Below are positions 52,031 to 60,156 of a stretch of DNA of 64,000 nt, piece after piece. The position numbers were made by a program, and so were the translations under genes. The stretch comes from JAIQGF01 sp051006995. GTDB taxonomy: Bacteria > Acidobacteriota > Terriglobia > Terriglobales > Acidobacteriaceae. Location: NCBI GenBank assembly GCA_051006995.1, contig JBPCSQ010000027.1:15333-79332 (forward strand), written 5' to 3'. The notes beneath the pieces were generated by a model, which was not told the DNA's origin, searched no databases, and was given only the letters and a program-made list of their open reading frames with translations. How positions within the stretch are numbered: position 1 is the stretch's first letter; every line of letters begins with the position of its first letter.

Positions 52031-52854
52031 TTACCGTGGCTGCCGTTGCCGGAGTGTGCCGCGGCTGCGGCGTGGTCGCCGTGGCCGAGGCCGCCGTAGC
52101 GCCGCTCGCGTTTTTGAAATTCGGCGATCGACTCCAGCAGGTGGACACCGCGGAACTCCGGCCAGAGCGTGTTGGTGACGTAAATCTCGGCGTAGGCGAC
52201 TTGCCAGAGCAGGAAGTTGCTGAGACGCATCTCGCCGCTGGTGCGGATTACGAGATCGAGTTCGGGCAGGCCGTGGGTGTAGAGATTGCGCGCGATCAGG
52301 TCTTCATCCACGGTGAAATGGGCCAAGCCGCCATTGCCGGCCGCCGCTCGGGCGATGGACTGGAACGCGTCCACCAGCTCCAGGCGAGCGCTGTAATTCA
52401 GCGCCAGGGTGAGGCGCAGGCCGGTGTTGCGCGATGTCTCCTCGCGCGCCCAGTTCATGCGTTCCTGCACTTCAGGCGGAAGCTCGTGCTGCCGGCCGAT
52501 GTAGTCGAGACGAACATTGTTCTTCTGCAATGTGGGCAGCTCTTGCTTCAGATATTGCCGCAGCAGGCGCATCAGAAAGCTGACTTCGGTGCGTGGGCGG
52601 CGCTGCCAATTCTCGGTGGAGAAGGCGTAGAGGGTAAGCGACTCGATGCCGATACGGGCCGCGGTCTCCACCGTCGAACGCACCGAATCCACTCCGGCGC
52701 GATGGCCGGCAATCCGAGGCAGGTGGCGCTGGCGAGCCCAACGGCCGTTACCGTCCATGATGATGGCGATGTGATGAGGGAGCCGCCGCAAGTCGAGGCT
52801 GCGGTACACCTCGGCTTCCTTGCGGTCGAGCCCGGCAGGGACACGAACTTCCAA
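52027..52854 (-). CDS. uppS: Undecaprenyl diphosphate synthase (isoprenyl transferase)
   Basis: UppS elongates farnesyl diphosphate to the C55 carrier of peptidoglycan and O-antigen synthesis. The 275-residue cis-prenyltransferase has the catalytic Asp34 in IIMDGNGRWA, TLYAFSTENWQRR, and the C-terminal LVIRTSGEMRLSNFLLWQVAYAEIY. The start at 52854 is TTG preceded by AAGAGG. The C-terminus has an extra His/Gly/Ala-rich tail (about 15 residues). First gene of the uppS-cdsA-dxr-rseP-ispG series. Confidence 0.95.
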   Translation of the reverse strand: MEVRVPAGLDRKEAEVYRSLDLRRLPHHIAIIMDGNGRWARQRHLPRIAGHRAGVDSVRSTVETAARIGIESLTLYAFSTENWQRRPRTEVSFLMRLLRQYLKQELPTLQKNNVRLDYIGRQHELPPEVQERMNWAREETSRNTGLRLTLALNYSARLELVDAFQSIARAAAGNGGLAHFTVDEDLIARNLYTHGLPELDLVIRTSGEMRLSNFLLWQVAYAEIYVTNTLWPEFRGVHLLESIAEFQKRERRYGGLGHGDHAAAAAHSGNGSHGK

Positions 52855-52954
52855 CGCTTTACCTCTTAAAGACCAAAATTCTGGAAAGTATTGTACAGGC
52901 TTCAGGGCTCCGGCTCTAGGCTTGCGGCGGCGACCCGGCCCTGGTCCGCGCGCG

Positions 52955-52986
52955 CGACAAAAAAGCCGGAGCGCGAAAGCTCCGGC
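52955..52986 (-). terminator. Intrinsic terminator of the zinc-ribbon HTH gene
   Basis: Perfect eight-base arms GCCGGAGC and GCTCCGGC (52965-52972, 52979-52986), loop GCGAAA, followed on the minus strand by TTTTTTGTC. It starts 25 bp after the stop at 53012. Confidence 0.92.
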
Positions 52987-53011
52987 ATAGTCTCAGGAGG
53001 CCCTGGGGAAT

Positions 53012-53542
53012 TCAGGCGCTGCGCCGCGGATGCAGGGTCATGTCGCGCATTTGCGCCATCACGCTCTGCCACTGCATGCCGTTAAGCCGGGGCAGGTAGG
53101 GAACCAGTTCCGCGATAAAATCGTCGCGCACCAGGTCACGGACCTCGTCCTCGTTACCGCCGCCGGCGATCAGGTCGGGCACCGTCACCTGCAGGGCGCG
53201 CGCCAGGCGCTCGAGCGATGACAGCGTCGGGGTGGCTTTCTCGTTTTCGATCTTGGAAACGTAGGTGCGGGGCACGTTCATGCGCAGCGCGAGCTGGCGC
53301 TGGCTGAGCCCGGATCGTTGCCGCAGGCTGCGGATGGCCAGCGCCACCTGCACACCGTGGCGGTGCATGCACGGGGCTTGCGGCTGCGGTTCCGGCTGCA
53401 CGACCACCGGCTCGGGTTCTTCTTCGTCGAGCGAAGTCTTGCAGCGGCGGCAGAGGTTGTTGTTGGTTCTAAACTGAACGAGCGAGCAGCGGTCGCATCT
53501 CACCACTTCCCGTGAGTCGACGGGGGCTAGAGTCGTTGCCAT
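53012..53542 (-). CDS. XRE-family regulator with N-terminal zinc ribbon
   Basis: A 176-residue protein with a zinc-ribbon N-terminus (Cys16 and Cys19, Cys31 and Cys34) and a Glu/Pro-rich linker. A helix-turn-helix domain of the XRE/lambda-repressor type follows (about 65-125; GLSQRQLALRMNVPRTYVSKIENEKATPTLSSLERLARAL). The C-terminal helix is a possible oligomerisation part. Target genes are not known. It is divergent from the HD-domain gene and carries a strong terminator. Confidence 0.88.
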   Translation of the reverse strand: MATTLAPVDSREVVRCDRCSLVQFRTNNNLCRRCKTSLDEEEPEPVVVQPEPQPQAPCMHRHGVQVALAIRSLRQRSGLSQRQLALRMNVPRTYVSKIENEKATPTLSSLERLARALQVTVPDLIAGGGNEDEVRDLVRDDFIAELVPYLPRLNGMQWQSVMAQMRDMTLHPRRSA

Positions 53543-53738
53543 TCAGGTTGTGGGAGATGCCAGAGCTGACACCCACCGGCTTGGCGCGATGTCAAGCACC
53601 AAGCTTGGTGCACAAGATGGGGCAAGAGTTCCGGCGTGTCAAGATATTTCTGCCGGCAATTGCACAAGAAATCGGGCAGCAAGTACCAAAACCAACCAAA
53701 TACAGCCGAAGAAACTCGGCGAAGACCCGGAGAAAGCC

Positions 53739-54320
53739 GTGATAGATCGTGCATCCGCGTGGTGTTTACTAACTGAGTTCACCCAGTCGGAAAATTTGCG
53801 CAAGCATGCTATGGCGGTGGAGGCCTGCATGCGCGCCTACGCCCGCAGATTCGGCGAGGACGAGGAAAAGTGGGGCGTGGTGGGGCTGATCCACGACTTT
53901 GATTACGACCGTTGGCAGAGTGCGGAAGACCATCCTTATCGCGGCAACGAGATTTTGACCGAGCGCGGCTGGCCGGAGGAGATCCGCAAAGCCATCCTGT
54001 CGCACGCCGACTACACCGGCGTGCCGCGCGAAACGCGTATGGAAAAAACACTGTTTGCCTGCGACGAACTGGCCGGGTTCATCACCGCCGCGGCGCTGGT
54101 GAGGCCGGACAAATCCATCCACTCGCTGGAAGCCAAGTCGGTGAAGAAGCGGATGAAGGACAAAGCGTTCGCGCGCAGCGTCAGCCGCGACGACATTGTC
54201 AACGGCGCCGCCGGCCTGGGCGTGGATCTGGACGAGCACATCGCGTTCTGCATCGAGGCCATGAAGGGAATTGCGAAGGAACTGGGACTGGAGGGAAATT
54301 CGGTCCCGCTACCATCCTAG
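53739..54320 (+). CDS. HD-domain metal-dependent phosphohydrolase
   Basis: A 193-residue HD protein: the first metal histidine lies in LRKHAMAVEACM, the HD doublet in LIHDFDYDRWQ, then HADYTG and the late Asp in FACDELAGFI. This is the hydrolase form of the YpgQ/HDIG-like small proteins that cut nucleotides or nucleic acid phosphates. The GTG start at 53739 was chosen because GGAG sits seven bases upstream and the longer frame upstream has no such site. Substrate is not known. Confidence 0.85.
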   Translation: MIDRASAWCLLTEFTQSENLRKHAMAVEACMRAYARRFGEDEEKWGVVGLIHDFDYDRWQSAEDHPYRGNEILTERGWPEEIRKAILSHADYTGVPRETRMEKTLFACDELAGFITAAALVRPDKSIHSLEAKSVKKRMKDKAFARSVSRDDIVNGAAGLGVDLDEHIAFCIEAMKGIAKELGLEGNSVPLPS

Positions 54321-54353
54321 CCGCACTGCGTGTACTGCGTGTAAGTAGATCCC

Positions 54354-54767
54354 ATGCAACTGGCGCCAGAAATCCGAGCGTTGCTGTCGCGTCCAAACTT
54401 TGCTCACCTCGCCACCTTGATGGCCGATGGCTCGCCGCAGAGCGCGCCGGTGTGGATTGGCCTGGAGGGCGATCGCATCCTGATCGGCACGGGCGACGGG
54501 TCACTCAAAGCCAAGAACACCCGGCGCGATGCGCGCGTCGGATTGTCGGTGGTGGACTTCAACAATCCCTACGAAGAAGTTCAGATTCGCGGGCACGTCG
54601 TCGAGCACCGCCCGGACCTCGATTTCCAAGTGATGGACGCGATCTCGCGTAAATATACGGACAAGGAATTTCCCTTTCGCAATCCCGCCGGACGGGTCGC
54701 GATCGTTATCGAAGTGGACAAAGCGAAATACCAGAAACTCCCGTTCGAGCACACGCCGCCGCGCTGA
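54354..54767 (+). CDS. PPOX-class FMN/F420-binding split-barrel protein
   Basis: A 137-residue pyridoxamine-5'-phosphate-oxidase-like split barrel, with the opening ALLSRPNFAHLATLMADGSPQSAPVWI and the segment LKAKNTRRDARVGLSVVD that places the phosphate of the flavin or F420. It probably catalyses a flavin-linked reduction; substrate unknown. It is 33 bp after the HD gene and on the same strand, so the two may be co-transcribed. Confidence 0.85.
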   Translation: MQLAPEIRALLSRPNFAHLATLMADGSPQSAPVWIGLEGDRILIGTGDGSLKAKNTRRDARVGLSVVDFNNPYEEVQIRGHVVEHRPDLDFQVMDAISRKYTDKEFPFRNPAGRVAIVIEVDKAKYQKLPFEHTPPR

Positions 54768-54913
54768 TTACCATTGCTAGCCGCCAGTTCTGCGGCAACC
54801 CGGTTGCTGCTGCTTACTTCGTAGAGAGCACACACTCCGTGAATCATTGCGCGAGTCTTGGCCGGCCTCTCGCGGTGCTGCTCACGGCCAAACTAAGCGA
54901 GAGGTGAATCCAT

Positions 54914-55336
54914 ATGGCGTTCAAGAAAAGATACCTGGGACTGGCGGCGTTGGGATTGGCTGGCGTTTTATCCATTCCTGCGGCAGCGCAATACCAAGGG
55001 CAGGAGCAGCCCAGGCAACACGATCAAGATGATCAGAACCGCGCCCGTCGCGATGACGATCAAAGTCGCAATCGCGCCGGCGATCAGGACCGCGATCGCA
55101 ACAACGGCTACCAGAACGGGCAGAATGCCCGGTGGCGCAATACCAAGGCGTATAAGCAGGGCTTCAAGGACGGCCAGAAGGATCGCGCCAAGAACCGAGG
55201 AGAGCGCGCGGACCGGAAAAACTGGAAGAACGACCAGGACCGCCAGGCGTACCAAGCCGGCTACTACGATGCCTATCGAAACAACACCGCTACTCGCGAT
55301 CGCGACGACCGGCGCCGCGAGGCCCACGACCACTGA
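54914..55336 (+). CDS. Secreted charged low-complexity protein
   Basis: A 140-residue exported protein: a signal peptide (YLGLAALGLAGVLSIPAAAQ) precedes a Gln/Asp/Arg/Asn-rich tract (about residues 25-70). A more ordered helical part follows, with GxxDGxxDRxK repeats (YKQGFKDGQKDRAKN and YQAGYYDAYRN). Similar in kind to the Arg/Asp-rich protein at 16043-16423 but not clearly homologous. Probably in the periplasm. A terminator hairpin follows. Confidence 0.72.
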   Translation: MAFKKRYLGLAALGLAGVLSIPAAAQYQGQEQPRQHDQDDQNRARRDDDQSRNRAGDQDRDRNNGYQNGQNARWRNTKAYKQGFKDGQKDRAKNRGERADRKNWKNDQDRQAYQAGYYDAYRNNTATRDRDDRRREAHDH

Positions 55337-55365
55337 GGCCTGATTTCCATCTCGATTCGGATCTG

Positions 55366-55415
55366 GCCGGGAAACGCCTCAGTTGCAGTGGATGCGTTCC
55401 CGGCCAATTTGTTTC
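55366..55415 (+). terminator. Hairpin after the secreted charged protein
   Basis: GGCCGGGAAACGC (55366-55378) pairs with GCGTTCCCGGCC (55395-55406) with one bulged A; AATTTGTTT follows. It lies 30 bp after the stop at 55336. Confidence 0.8.
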
Positions 55416-55519
55416 CGCGGAAGACAACGACATTCAGCGTTGAAGCTTAGAATCCCACCGCCGAAGTGAAACTGAAACTCAATTTCCGTTTACTGCGTCG
55501 GCAGCCTATCTGACCTACA

Positions 55520-56473
55520 ATGCGCCGAATGAGCGCTGCGGGCCCCATCCCCGAGCAAGCGATGCGCGATACGCGCTACGCCATACGCTTGTCGCTCATT
55601 TTTGGCGTGCTGATGCTGGTGGGAAAGACGGCGGCCTATTTGCTCACCGGATCGGCTGCCATCATGTCGGACGCAGCGGAGTCGGTGATTCACGTAGTGG
55701 CGGTCGCGTTTGCCGCCTTCAGCCTGCGCCTGAGTACCCGCCCGGCGGACGACCGCTTTCTTTACGGCTACGAGCGCATCACATTCTTCTCGGCTGGATT
55801 TGAAGGCGCGATGATTATTATCGCCGCCGGCGCGATCATCTGGACAGCGGTGGACAAGTGGCGCCACGGCCTGCAGCTCCAGAACCTGGGCGCAGGAACG
55901 CTGTTCATCCTGGCTGCATCCGTTATCAACGCGCTCCTGGGCTGGTACCTGGTGCGCACCGGCAAGCGCAATCGCTCGCTCATCCTGGAAGCCAACGGCA
56001 AGCACGTCCTGACGGACAGTTGGACCAGCTTCGGCGTGGTGGGCGGACTGGCGCTGGTGCTGCTGACCGGGTGGAAACCCTTCGATCCGCTTTTCGCTAT
56101 CGGCGTAGCGCTGAATATCCTTTGGTCCGGCGGACACCTGGTGTGGCGTTCCGCACGCGGCCTGATGGACTACTCCGATCCCGAGACCGGACGCGTTTTG
56201 CGCCGGAAGCTGGATCAGGTCTGCGGCCGACTCGGGCTTGAATATCATGGCGTCCGCTTCCGCATGACTGGTTACACGCTGATGATCGAGGTCCACTTGC
56301 TGTTCCCCTATGACATCTCGGTGGGAGAAGCGCACATACTAGCCACGCAACTGGAAGAAAACTTGCCTCGAGTGCTAGGCATGCCGGCGCAGGTGATCAC
56401 GCATCTGGAAGCACTGGAAGACCACCAGGTAATTCACCGCGAGGAACACTACACGGGGCGGCCGACCCACTGA
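55520..56473 (+). CDS. Cation diffusion facilitator (CDF) transporter
   Basis: A 317-residue divalent-cation/H+ antiporter with about six membrane segments and a C-terminal cytoplasmic metal domain (from about 215). The transport site is in SDAAESVIH (Asp51, Glu54) in TM2 and HVLTDS (HxxxD) in TM5. The TM2 site differs from the DxxxD of zinc exporters such as YiiP, so metal choice (Fe, Zn, Co or Mn) is uncertain. The start could also be the ATG at 55529. Inner membrane export is expected. Confidence 0.88.
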   Translation: MRRMSAAGPIPEQAMRDTRYAIRLSLIFGVLMLVGKTAAYLLTGSAAIMSDAAESVIHVVAVAFAAFSLRLSTRPADDRFLYGYERITFFSAGFEGAMIIIAAGAIIWTAVDKWRHGLQLQNLGAGTLFILAASVINALLGWYLVRTGKRNRSLILEANGKHVLTDSWTSFGVVGGLALVLLTGWKPFDPLFAIGVALNILWSGGHLVWRSARGLMDYSDPETGRVLRRKLDQVCGRLGLEYHGVRFRMTGYTLMIEVHLLFPYDISVGEAHILATQLEENLPRVLGMPAQVITHLEALEDHQVIHREEHYTGRPTH

Positions 56474-56609
56474 CGTCCCGCTGAATCTCCCATTTCGGTA
56501 CGAGTACGACAGGATTGTTGGCGCGCCCATCGGCGCTGCCGCGGGTGTGTGCGAGGATAATTTGGTTTTACAGGTGATCGAATTCATCGTCGCGCAAAGG
56601 AGCCCCGCC

Positions 56610-56954
56610 ATGATTACTCGCGTCGTCGAGGTAAAAACGAAACCGGGCAAAGCGAAGGAACTCTGCCGCAAGCTGCATGAAGAAGTGCTGCACATCCTGC
56701 AGTCGCACCATGGCTTCGTGGACGAGATTGTGCTCATTTCGGACCACGACGCCGACCAGGTGATCGCTGTCAGCTTCTGGAACTCCAGGGCCGACGCCGA
56801 GCATTTCCACCACGCGCACTACGCCCACATCAGCGACTTGATCAAGCACCTGGCGCACACCACCCCGAAGGTGCACATGTACGCGGTGGAGACCTCGACG
56901 GTGCATCACGTCGCCAAAGGGAAGGCGCTGGAACCGGAAGCGGCGATTTTCTAG
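56610..56954 (+). CDS. Antibiotic biosynthesis monooxygenase-like (ABM) protein
   Basis: A 114-residue ferredoxin-like dimeric alpha/beta barrel protein: ITRVVEVKTKPGKAKELCRKLHEEVLHIL, then VDEIVLISDHDADQVIAVSFWNSRADAEHFH, the ABM pattern. Functions in the family vary from quinol oxidation to heme degradation, so none is claimed. The start at 56610 follows AAAGGAG. It converges on hutH, with an octamer array between. Confidence 0.8.
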   Translation: MITRVVEVKTKPGKAKELCRKLHEEVLHILQSHHGFVDEIVLISDHDADQVIAVSFWNSRADAEHFHHAHYAHISDLIKHLAHTTPKVHMYAVETSTVHHVAKGKALEPEAAIF

Positions 56955-56958
56955 AAGC

Positions 56959-56978
56959 AGTACCTAAGTATCTCAGTC
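56959..56978 (+). repeat. Octamer 3'-type array after the ABM gene
   Basis: AGTACCTA, AGTATCTC, AGTC begin five bases after the ABM stop (TAG at 56952) and reach the hutH stop region. Same class as 38799-38885, in the inverted orientation. Confidence 0.65.
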
Positions 56979-58572
56979 ACGCACCGCGCAGGACCGCAGC
57001 CAGTTCGCCGCGCGCGATAACGGCGGCGGCGCGCGCGAAATCGTGGCTCAAGACGCGGTCCTGCTCCATCGGAGGGCAGACCGCGCGGATGGCCGCAATG
57101 GCCTGCTGCGCGCGTTTGCTGGGCTTTAGCGGGGCCAGAAAATCAATCGCCTGCGCCGCTGCCATCGCCTCGATGGCAAGCACGCTCTGCGCGTTGGCGG
57201 CGACTTTCTTCAGCTTGTTGGCCGCGGTCATCCCCATGGAAACGTAATCTTCTTTATTGCCCGAGGTGGTGATGGAGTCTACTGATGCAGGATGCGCCAG
57301 GACCTTGTTCTCGCTCACCAACGCCGCGGCGGTGACCTGCGCCATCATGAATCCGGAGTTCAGGCCCGCGCCCGGCGCCAGGAACGGCGGCAGTCCTTCG
57401 TTCAGCGAGGGATTCACCAGACGCTCCAGGCGGCGCTCGGAAATCCCGGCCAGCGCGCTGAGCGCAATCGCGAGCATGTCGAGGGCGAAGGCCACGGGCT
57501 CGCCGTGAAAGTTTCCACCGGAGATCACGTCGCCGCGAACGCCCTCACTGCGGGGCGCGCCGACCTGCCTGGGGGCGACGAACACCAGCGGATTGTCTAC
57601 CGCCGAGTTCATTTCCGTTTCCAGCACCTGCGCGCACCAGGCGGTGGCATCGCGCACGGCGCCGTGCACCTGGGGCATGCAGCGAAGCGAGTAGGCATCC
57701 TGCACGCGGCCGCACTGGCGATGCGATTCGCGAATCTCGCTGCCCTCCAGCATGCGGCGGAGATTGGCCGCGCTGCGCGTTTGTCCGGGGTGCGGACGGA
57801 CCTTTTGAATACGTTCATCGAAGGCGACATCGGTACCGCGGAGGGCGTCGGCGGTGATGGCGCCGATCACGTCGGCAGAGTCCACCATGATTTGCGCCGC
57901 GAGTAATGCCAGCGTGCCAACCGCAACCATCGCCTGCGTGCCGTTGATCAGCGAAATCGCTTCCTTGGCCTCGAGCTTGAGCGGCTTGATCTCGGCGCGC
58001 CTCAACGCTTCTTTACCGGAATAGCGCCGGACCGCAGGATCGCCGGAGCGTCGCGGCTTCTTCGGCTTCGGTTCCGTAAACCACGCTTCGCCTTCGCCAA
58101 TGAGCACGAGCGCCAAATGGGCCAGCGGCGCAAGGTCGCCGCTGGCGCCGACGCTGCCCTGCGATGGCACCACTGGATGCACGCCGCGATTCAGCATCTC
58201 GCAAAGCGTATCAATCACTTCCGTGCGGACGCCGGAGTTTCCTTTGGAAAGCGAATTCGCTCGCAGCAGCATCATGGCCCGCACTTCGTGCTCGCTCAGC
58301 GGCTCGCCGACACCGGCCGCGTGCGAGCGCAGCAGGTTGACCTGAAGTTCGCGGATCTGATCCTGGGCGATGCGGACGTCGGCCAGCTTGCCGACGCCGG
58401 TGTTCACCGCGTAGGCAACTTCATCCGCAGCCAGCTTCTGTTCGACCACCTCGCGCGCCGCCTGCACGCGCTGGCGTGAGTCCGGATCGAGCAGCACGGG
58501 ACGGCGCTCAAAGACGGCCTCGCGCAGCTCGTCGAAGGTCAGGTCGTTGCCGTTGATGTGGAGGGCCTGCAT
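56977..58572 (-). CDS. hutH: Histidine ammonia-lyase
   Basis: HutH deaminates histidine to urocanate. The 531-residue protein has the MIO-forming Ala-Ser-Gly in SVGASGDLAPLAHL, the NLLRSHAAGVGEPL segment with the Ser-His pair typical of histidine rather than tyrosine/phenylalanine lyases, and QGTNLL-like conserved parts. A basic insertion near residues 185-205 (PKPKKPRRSGDP) makes it about 20 residues longer than usual. No hutU, hutI or hutG is near, so it is an orphan here. The first 58 bp upstream include a six-unit-type heptamer array. Confidence 0.93.
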   Translation of the reverse strand: MQALHINGNDLTFDELREAVFERRPVLLDPDSRQRVQAAREVVEQKLAADEVAYAVNTGVGKLADVRIAQDQIRELQVNLLRSHAAGVGEPLSEHEVRAMMLLRANSLSKGNSGVRTEVIDTLCEMLNRGVHPVVPSQGSVGASGDLAPLAHLALVLIGEGEAWFTEPKPKKPRRSGDPAVRRYSGKEALRRAEIKPLKLEAKEAISLINGTQAMVAVGTLALLAAQIMVDSADVIGAITADALRGTDVAFDERIQKVRPHPGQTRSAANLRRMLEGSEIRESHRQCGRVQDAYSLRCMPQVHGAVRDATAWCAQVLETEMNSAVDNPLVFVAPRQVGAPRSEGVRGDVISGGNFHGEPVAFALDMLAIALSALAGISERRLERLVNPSLNEGLPPFLAPGAGLNSGFMMAQVTAAALVSENKVLAHPASVDSITTSGNKEDYVSMGMTAANKLKKVAANAQSVLAIEAMAAAQAIDFLAPLKPSKRAQQAIAAIRAVCPPMEQDRVLSHDFARAAAVIARGELAAVLRGA

Positions 58573-58579
58573 AAGCGAC

Positions 58580-58614
58580 GGCTCAAGGCGCACGGCGCAA
58601 GGCACAAGGTTGAA
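58580..58614 (-). repeat. Heptamer array before hutH
   Basis: Five units (GGCTCAA, GGCGCAC, GGCGCAA, GGCACAA, GGTTGAA on the plus strand), ending eight bases before the thioesterase stop (58622) and eight bases upstream of the hutH start. In the sense of hutH it is the CCTTGCG-type 5' array. Confidence 0.8.
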
Positions 58615-58621
58615 TCACGGA

Positions 58622-59041
58622 TTAGCCTTGCGCCTCATGCACCGCGCGTCTAAAAACTTCCAAGTACGCATCCGGCAGCGACCGCTTGATCATGTCCGGG
58701 CCGGTGACGATGTGCGTTGTCTCGCCTTCGGCCAGCACCGTGCCGTCTCCGGTTCGCACTGCCTCATACCCAAAATGGATCAGGGACTCGCGCACGTTCT
58801 TCAGGCGTGTGCGAATCAGGATGTCATCATCGTACCGCGCCGGCGACTTGTAGCGGCAGCGCGCGTCCACCACGGCGATGAAGCACTGGTCCTGGCGCTC
58901 CATTTCCTTGTAAGTAAAACCGAGTTGCCGCAGCAGCTCGACTCGTCCCACCTCGAACCAGATAAAGAAATTTGAGTGATATACCACGCCCATCTGGTCG
59001 GTCTCGGCGTAGCGGACGCGGATTGTGGTTTCGTTGATCAT
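58622..59041 (-). CDS. Acyl-CoA thioesterase, YbgC/4HBT hotdog family
   Basis: A 139-residue hotdog-fold protein with the family pattern RYAETDQMGVVYHSNFFIWFEVGR (about residues 9-32), where the aspartate is catalytic, and the helix LLRQLGFTYKEMERQ. It should hydrolyse short acyl-CoA or acyl-ACP. The last five residues (HEAQG) are encoded by the edge of a heptamer array. The ATG at 59041 has no good ribosome site; a longer frame from 59086 would encode repeat-derived residues (NHQLLITNYSS). Confidence 0.88.
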   Translation of the reverse strand: MINETTIRVRYAETDQMGVVYHSNFFIWFEVGRVELLRQLGFTYKEMERQDQCFIAVVDARCRYKSPARYDDDILIRTRLKNVRESLIHFGYEAVRTGDGTVLAEGETTHIVTGPDMIKRSLPDAYLEVFRRAVHEAQG

Positions 59042-59051
59042 CGGGAGCGAT

Positions 59052-59128
59052 GAGTAATTAGTAATTAGTAACTGGTGATTAGTCATTAGGAGCTCGAGTT
59101 GCCGCCGTTCCTAATTTACTAATTACCG
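59052..59128 (-). repeat. Heptamer arrays between enoyl-CoA hydratase and thioesterase
   Basis: 59052-59090: GAGTAAT, TAGTAAT, TAGTAAC, TGGTGAT, TAGTCAT (5'-type for the thioesterase). 59110-59128: CCTAATT, TACTAAT (3'-type for enoyl-CoA hydratase). They are inverted relative to each other. Confidence 0.75.
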
Positions 59129-59136
59129 GGTACCAG

Positions 59137-59919
59137 TCACTTTCCCGTCCACTTCGGCTTCCGCTTTTCGAGGAAGCTGGAAATTCCCTCGCGAAAGTCT
59201 GCGGTCGTGCGGATGCGCGCGTTGTCCTGTACCGCCTGCGCGATCTGCTCGTCGAGGGCGCGCGAGAGGAACCCGTTGATCAGCTTCTTCGTGAGCCGTA
59301 CTGAAGACGGCGAGTTCTCCAGCAGTTGTGCAGCCAGTTCGCGCGCGCGCGGCATCAGCCGCTCGGGCTCGATCACCTCGTTCACCAGGCCATAATGATG
59401 CGCCTCGGCGGCATCGAACAGACGCCCGGTCATCAGCAGGTCACGCGCAATCTTGTGTCCCACCTGCCAGACGAGGATTGAGGAAACAATCGCCGGCACG
59501 AAGCCGATCTTCACCTCGGTGTAGCCGAACTTTGCCTCGGGCACCGCGAGCGTGAAGTCGCACATGGTGGCGATGCCGGTGCCGCCGGCAATCGCGGCGC
59601 CATTCACGGCCGCGATCGTGGGCAAGGGGAACTCGTAAATCCGTCGGAAGATTTGCGCCATGCGCGCCGAGTCTTTGACGTTCTCCTCATGCGTCTTGCC
59701 CAGTAGCGCCTTGAGTTCGTCCAGGTCCAGGCCGGCACAGAACGCCTTGCCCGCGCCGGTGATGATGAGCACCTGCGCCGGCGAGCGCTCCACCTCGTCG
59801 AGCACCGCCATCAGTTCCGACAGCAACTCAAAGCTGATGGCGTTGCGCTTCTCCGGGCGGTTCAAGGTGAGAAGCGCGATGCGGTCCTCGTGGTTGAGGG
59901 TGAGCGTTTTGAAAAGCAT
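59137..59919 (-). CDS. Enoyl-CoA hydratase/isomerase, possibly methylglutaconyl-CoA hydratase
   Basis: A 260-residue crotonase-fold protein with the N-terminal signature NRPEKRNAIS, the oxyanion-hole parts KAFCAGLDLDEL and AAVNGAAIAGGTGIATMCDF, and the late VKIGFVPAIVSSI helix. It hydrates an enoyl-CoA. Because HMG-CoA lyase and a methylcrotonyl-type carboxyltransferase lie directly upstream, a methylglutaconyl-CoA hydratase role in leucine breakdown is likely. The start at 59919 was chosen over an upstream ATG that encodes array-derived residues. Confidence 0.87.
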   Translation of the reverse strand: MLFKTLTLNHEDRIALLTLNRPEKRNAISFELLSELMAVLDEVERSPAQVLIITGAGKAFCAGLDLDELKALLGKTHEENVKDSARMAQIFRRIYEFPLPTIAAVNGAAIAGGTGIATMCDFTLAVPEAKFGYTEVKIGFVPAIVSSILVWQVGHKIARDLLMTGRLFDAAEAHHYGLVNEVIEPERLMPRARELAAQLLENSPSSVRLTKKLINGFLSRALDEQIAQAVQDNARIRTTADFREGISSFLEKRKPKWTGK

Positions 59920-59945
59920 GGCGAACCGGAGATCATCGCAGAAGC

Positions 59946-59973
59946 GGTTAGCGATTAGCAATTAGCGATTAGC
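59946..59973 (-). repeat. Heptamer 5'-type array before enoyl-CoA hydratase
   Basis: GGTTAGC, GATTAGC, AATTAGC, GATTAGC on the plus strand; in the sense of the hydratase GCTAATC units. Confidence 0.85.
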
Positions 59974-59982
59974 GAAGCGGGT

Positions 59983-60066
59983 GCCGCGCCTCCGGCGCTC
60001 GGTAATCATTAGTGCAGTCACCCACCGCTACCGCGGTGGGCTAACGAATTCCGCGGCTTCGCGGCT
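59983..60066 (+). repeat. Composite palindromic element, copy 3
   Basis: GCCGCGCCTCCGGCGCT, a CCCACCGCTACCGCGGTGGG hairpin, GCTAACGAATTCCGCGGC and TCGCGGCT. The same order, in the same orientation, as 8711-8793; long identical runs are visible. Confidence 0.82.
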
Positions 60067-60135
60067 CGGGTCGTAGTAGCCGGGGTCGTTCATTCCAAGG
60101 CAGCATTCTCGAAAACAAAGATCACAGTCGCCATA

Positions 60136-60156
60136 TTGCTAATGGCTAATGGCTGT
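60136..60156 (-). repeat. Heptamer 3'-type array beginning in the HMG-CoA lyase stop
   Basis: TTGCTAA, TGGCTAA, TGGCTGT on the plus strand contain the stop (CTA at 60146-60148, TAG in sense). The array starts in the stop codon, as at 33203 and 39848. Confidence 0.7.
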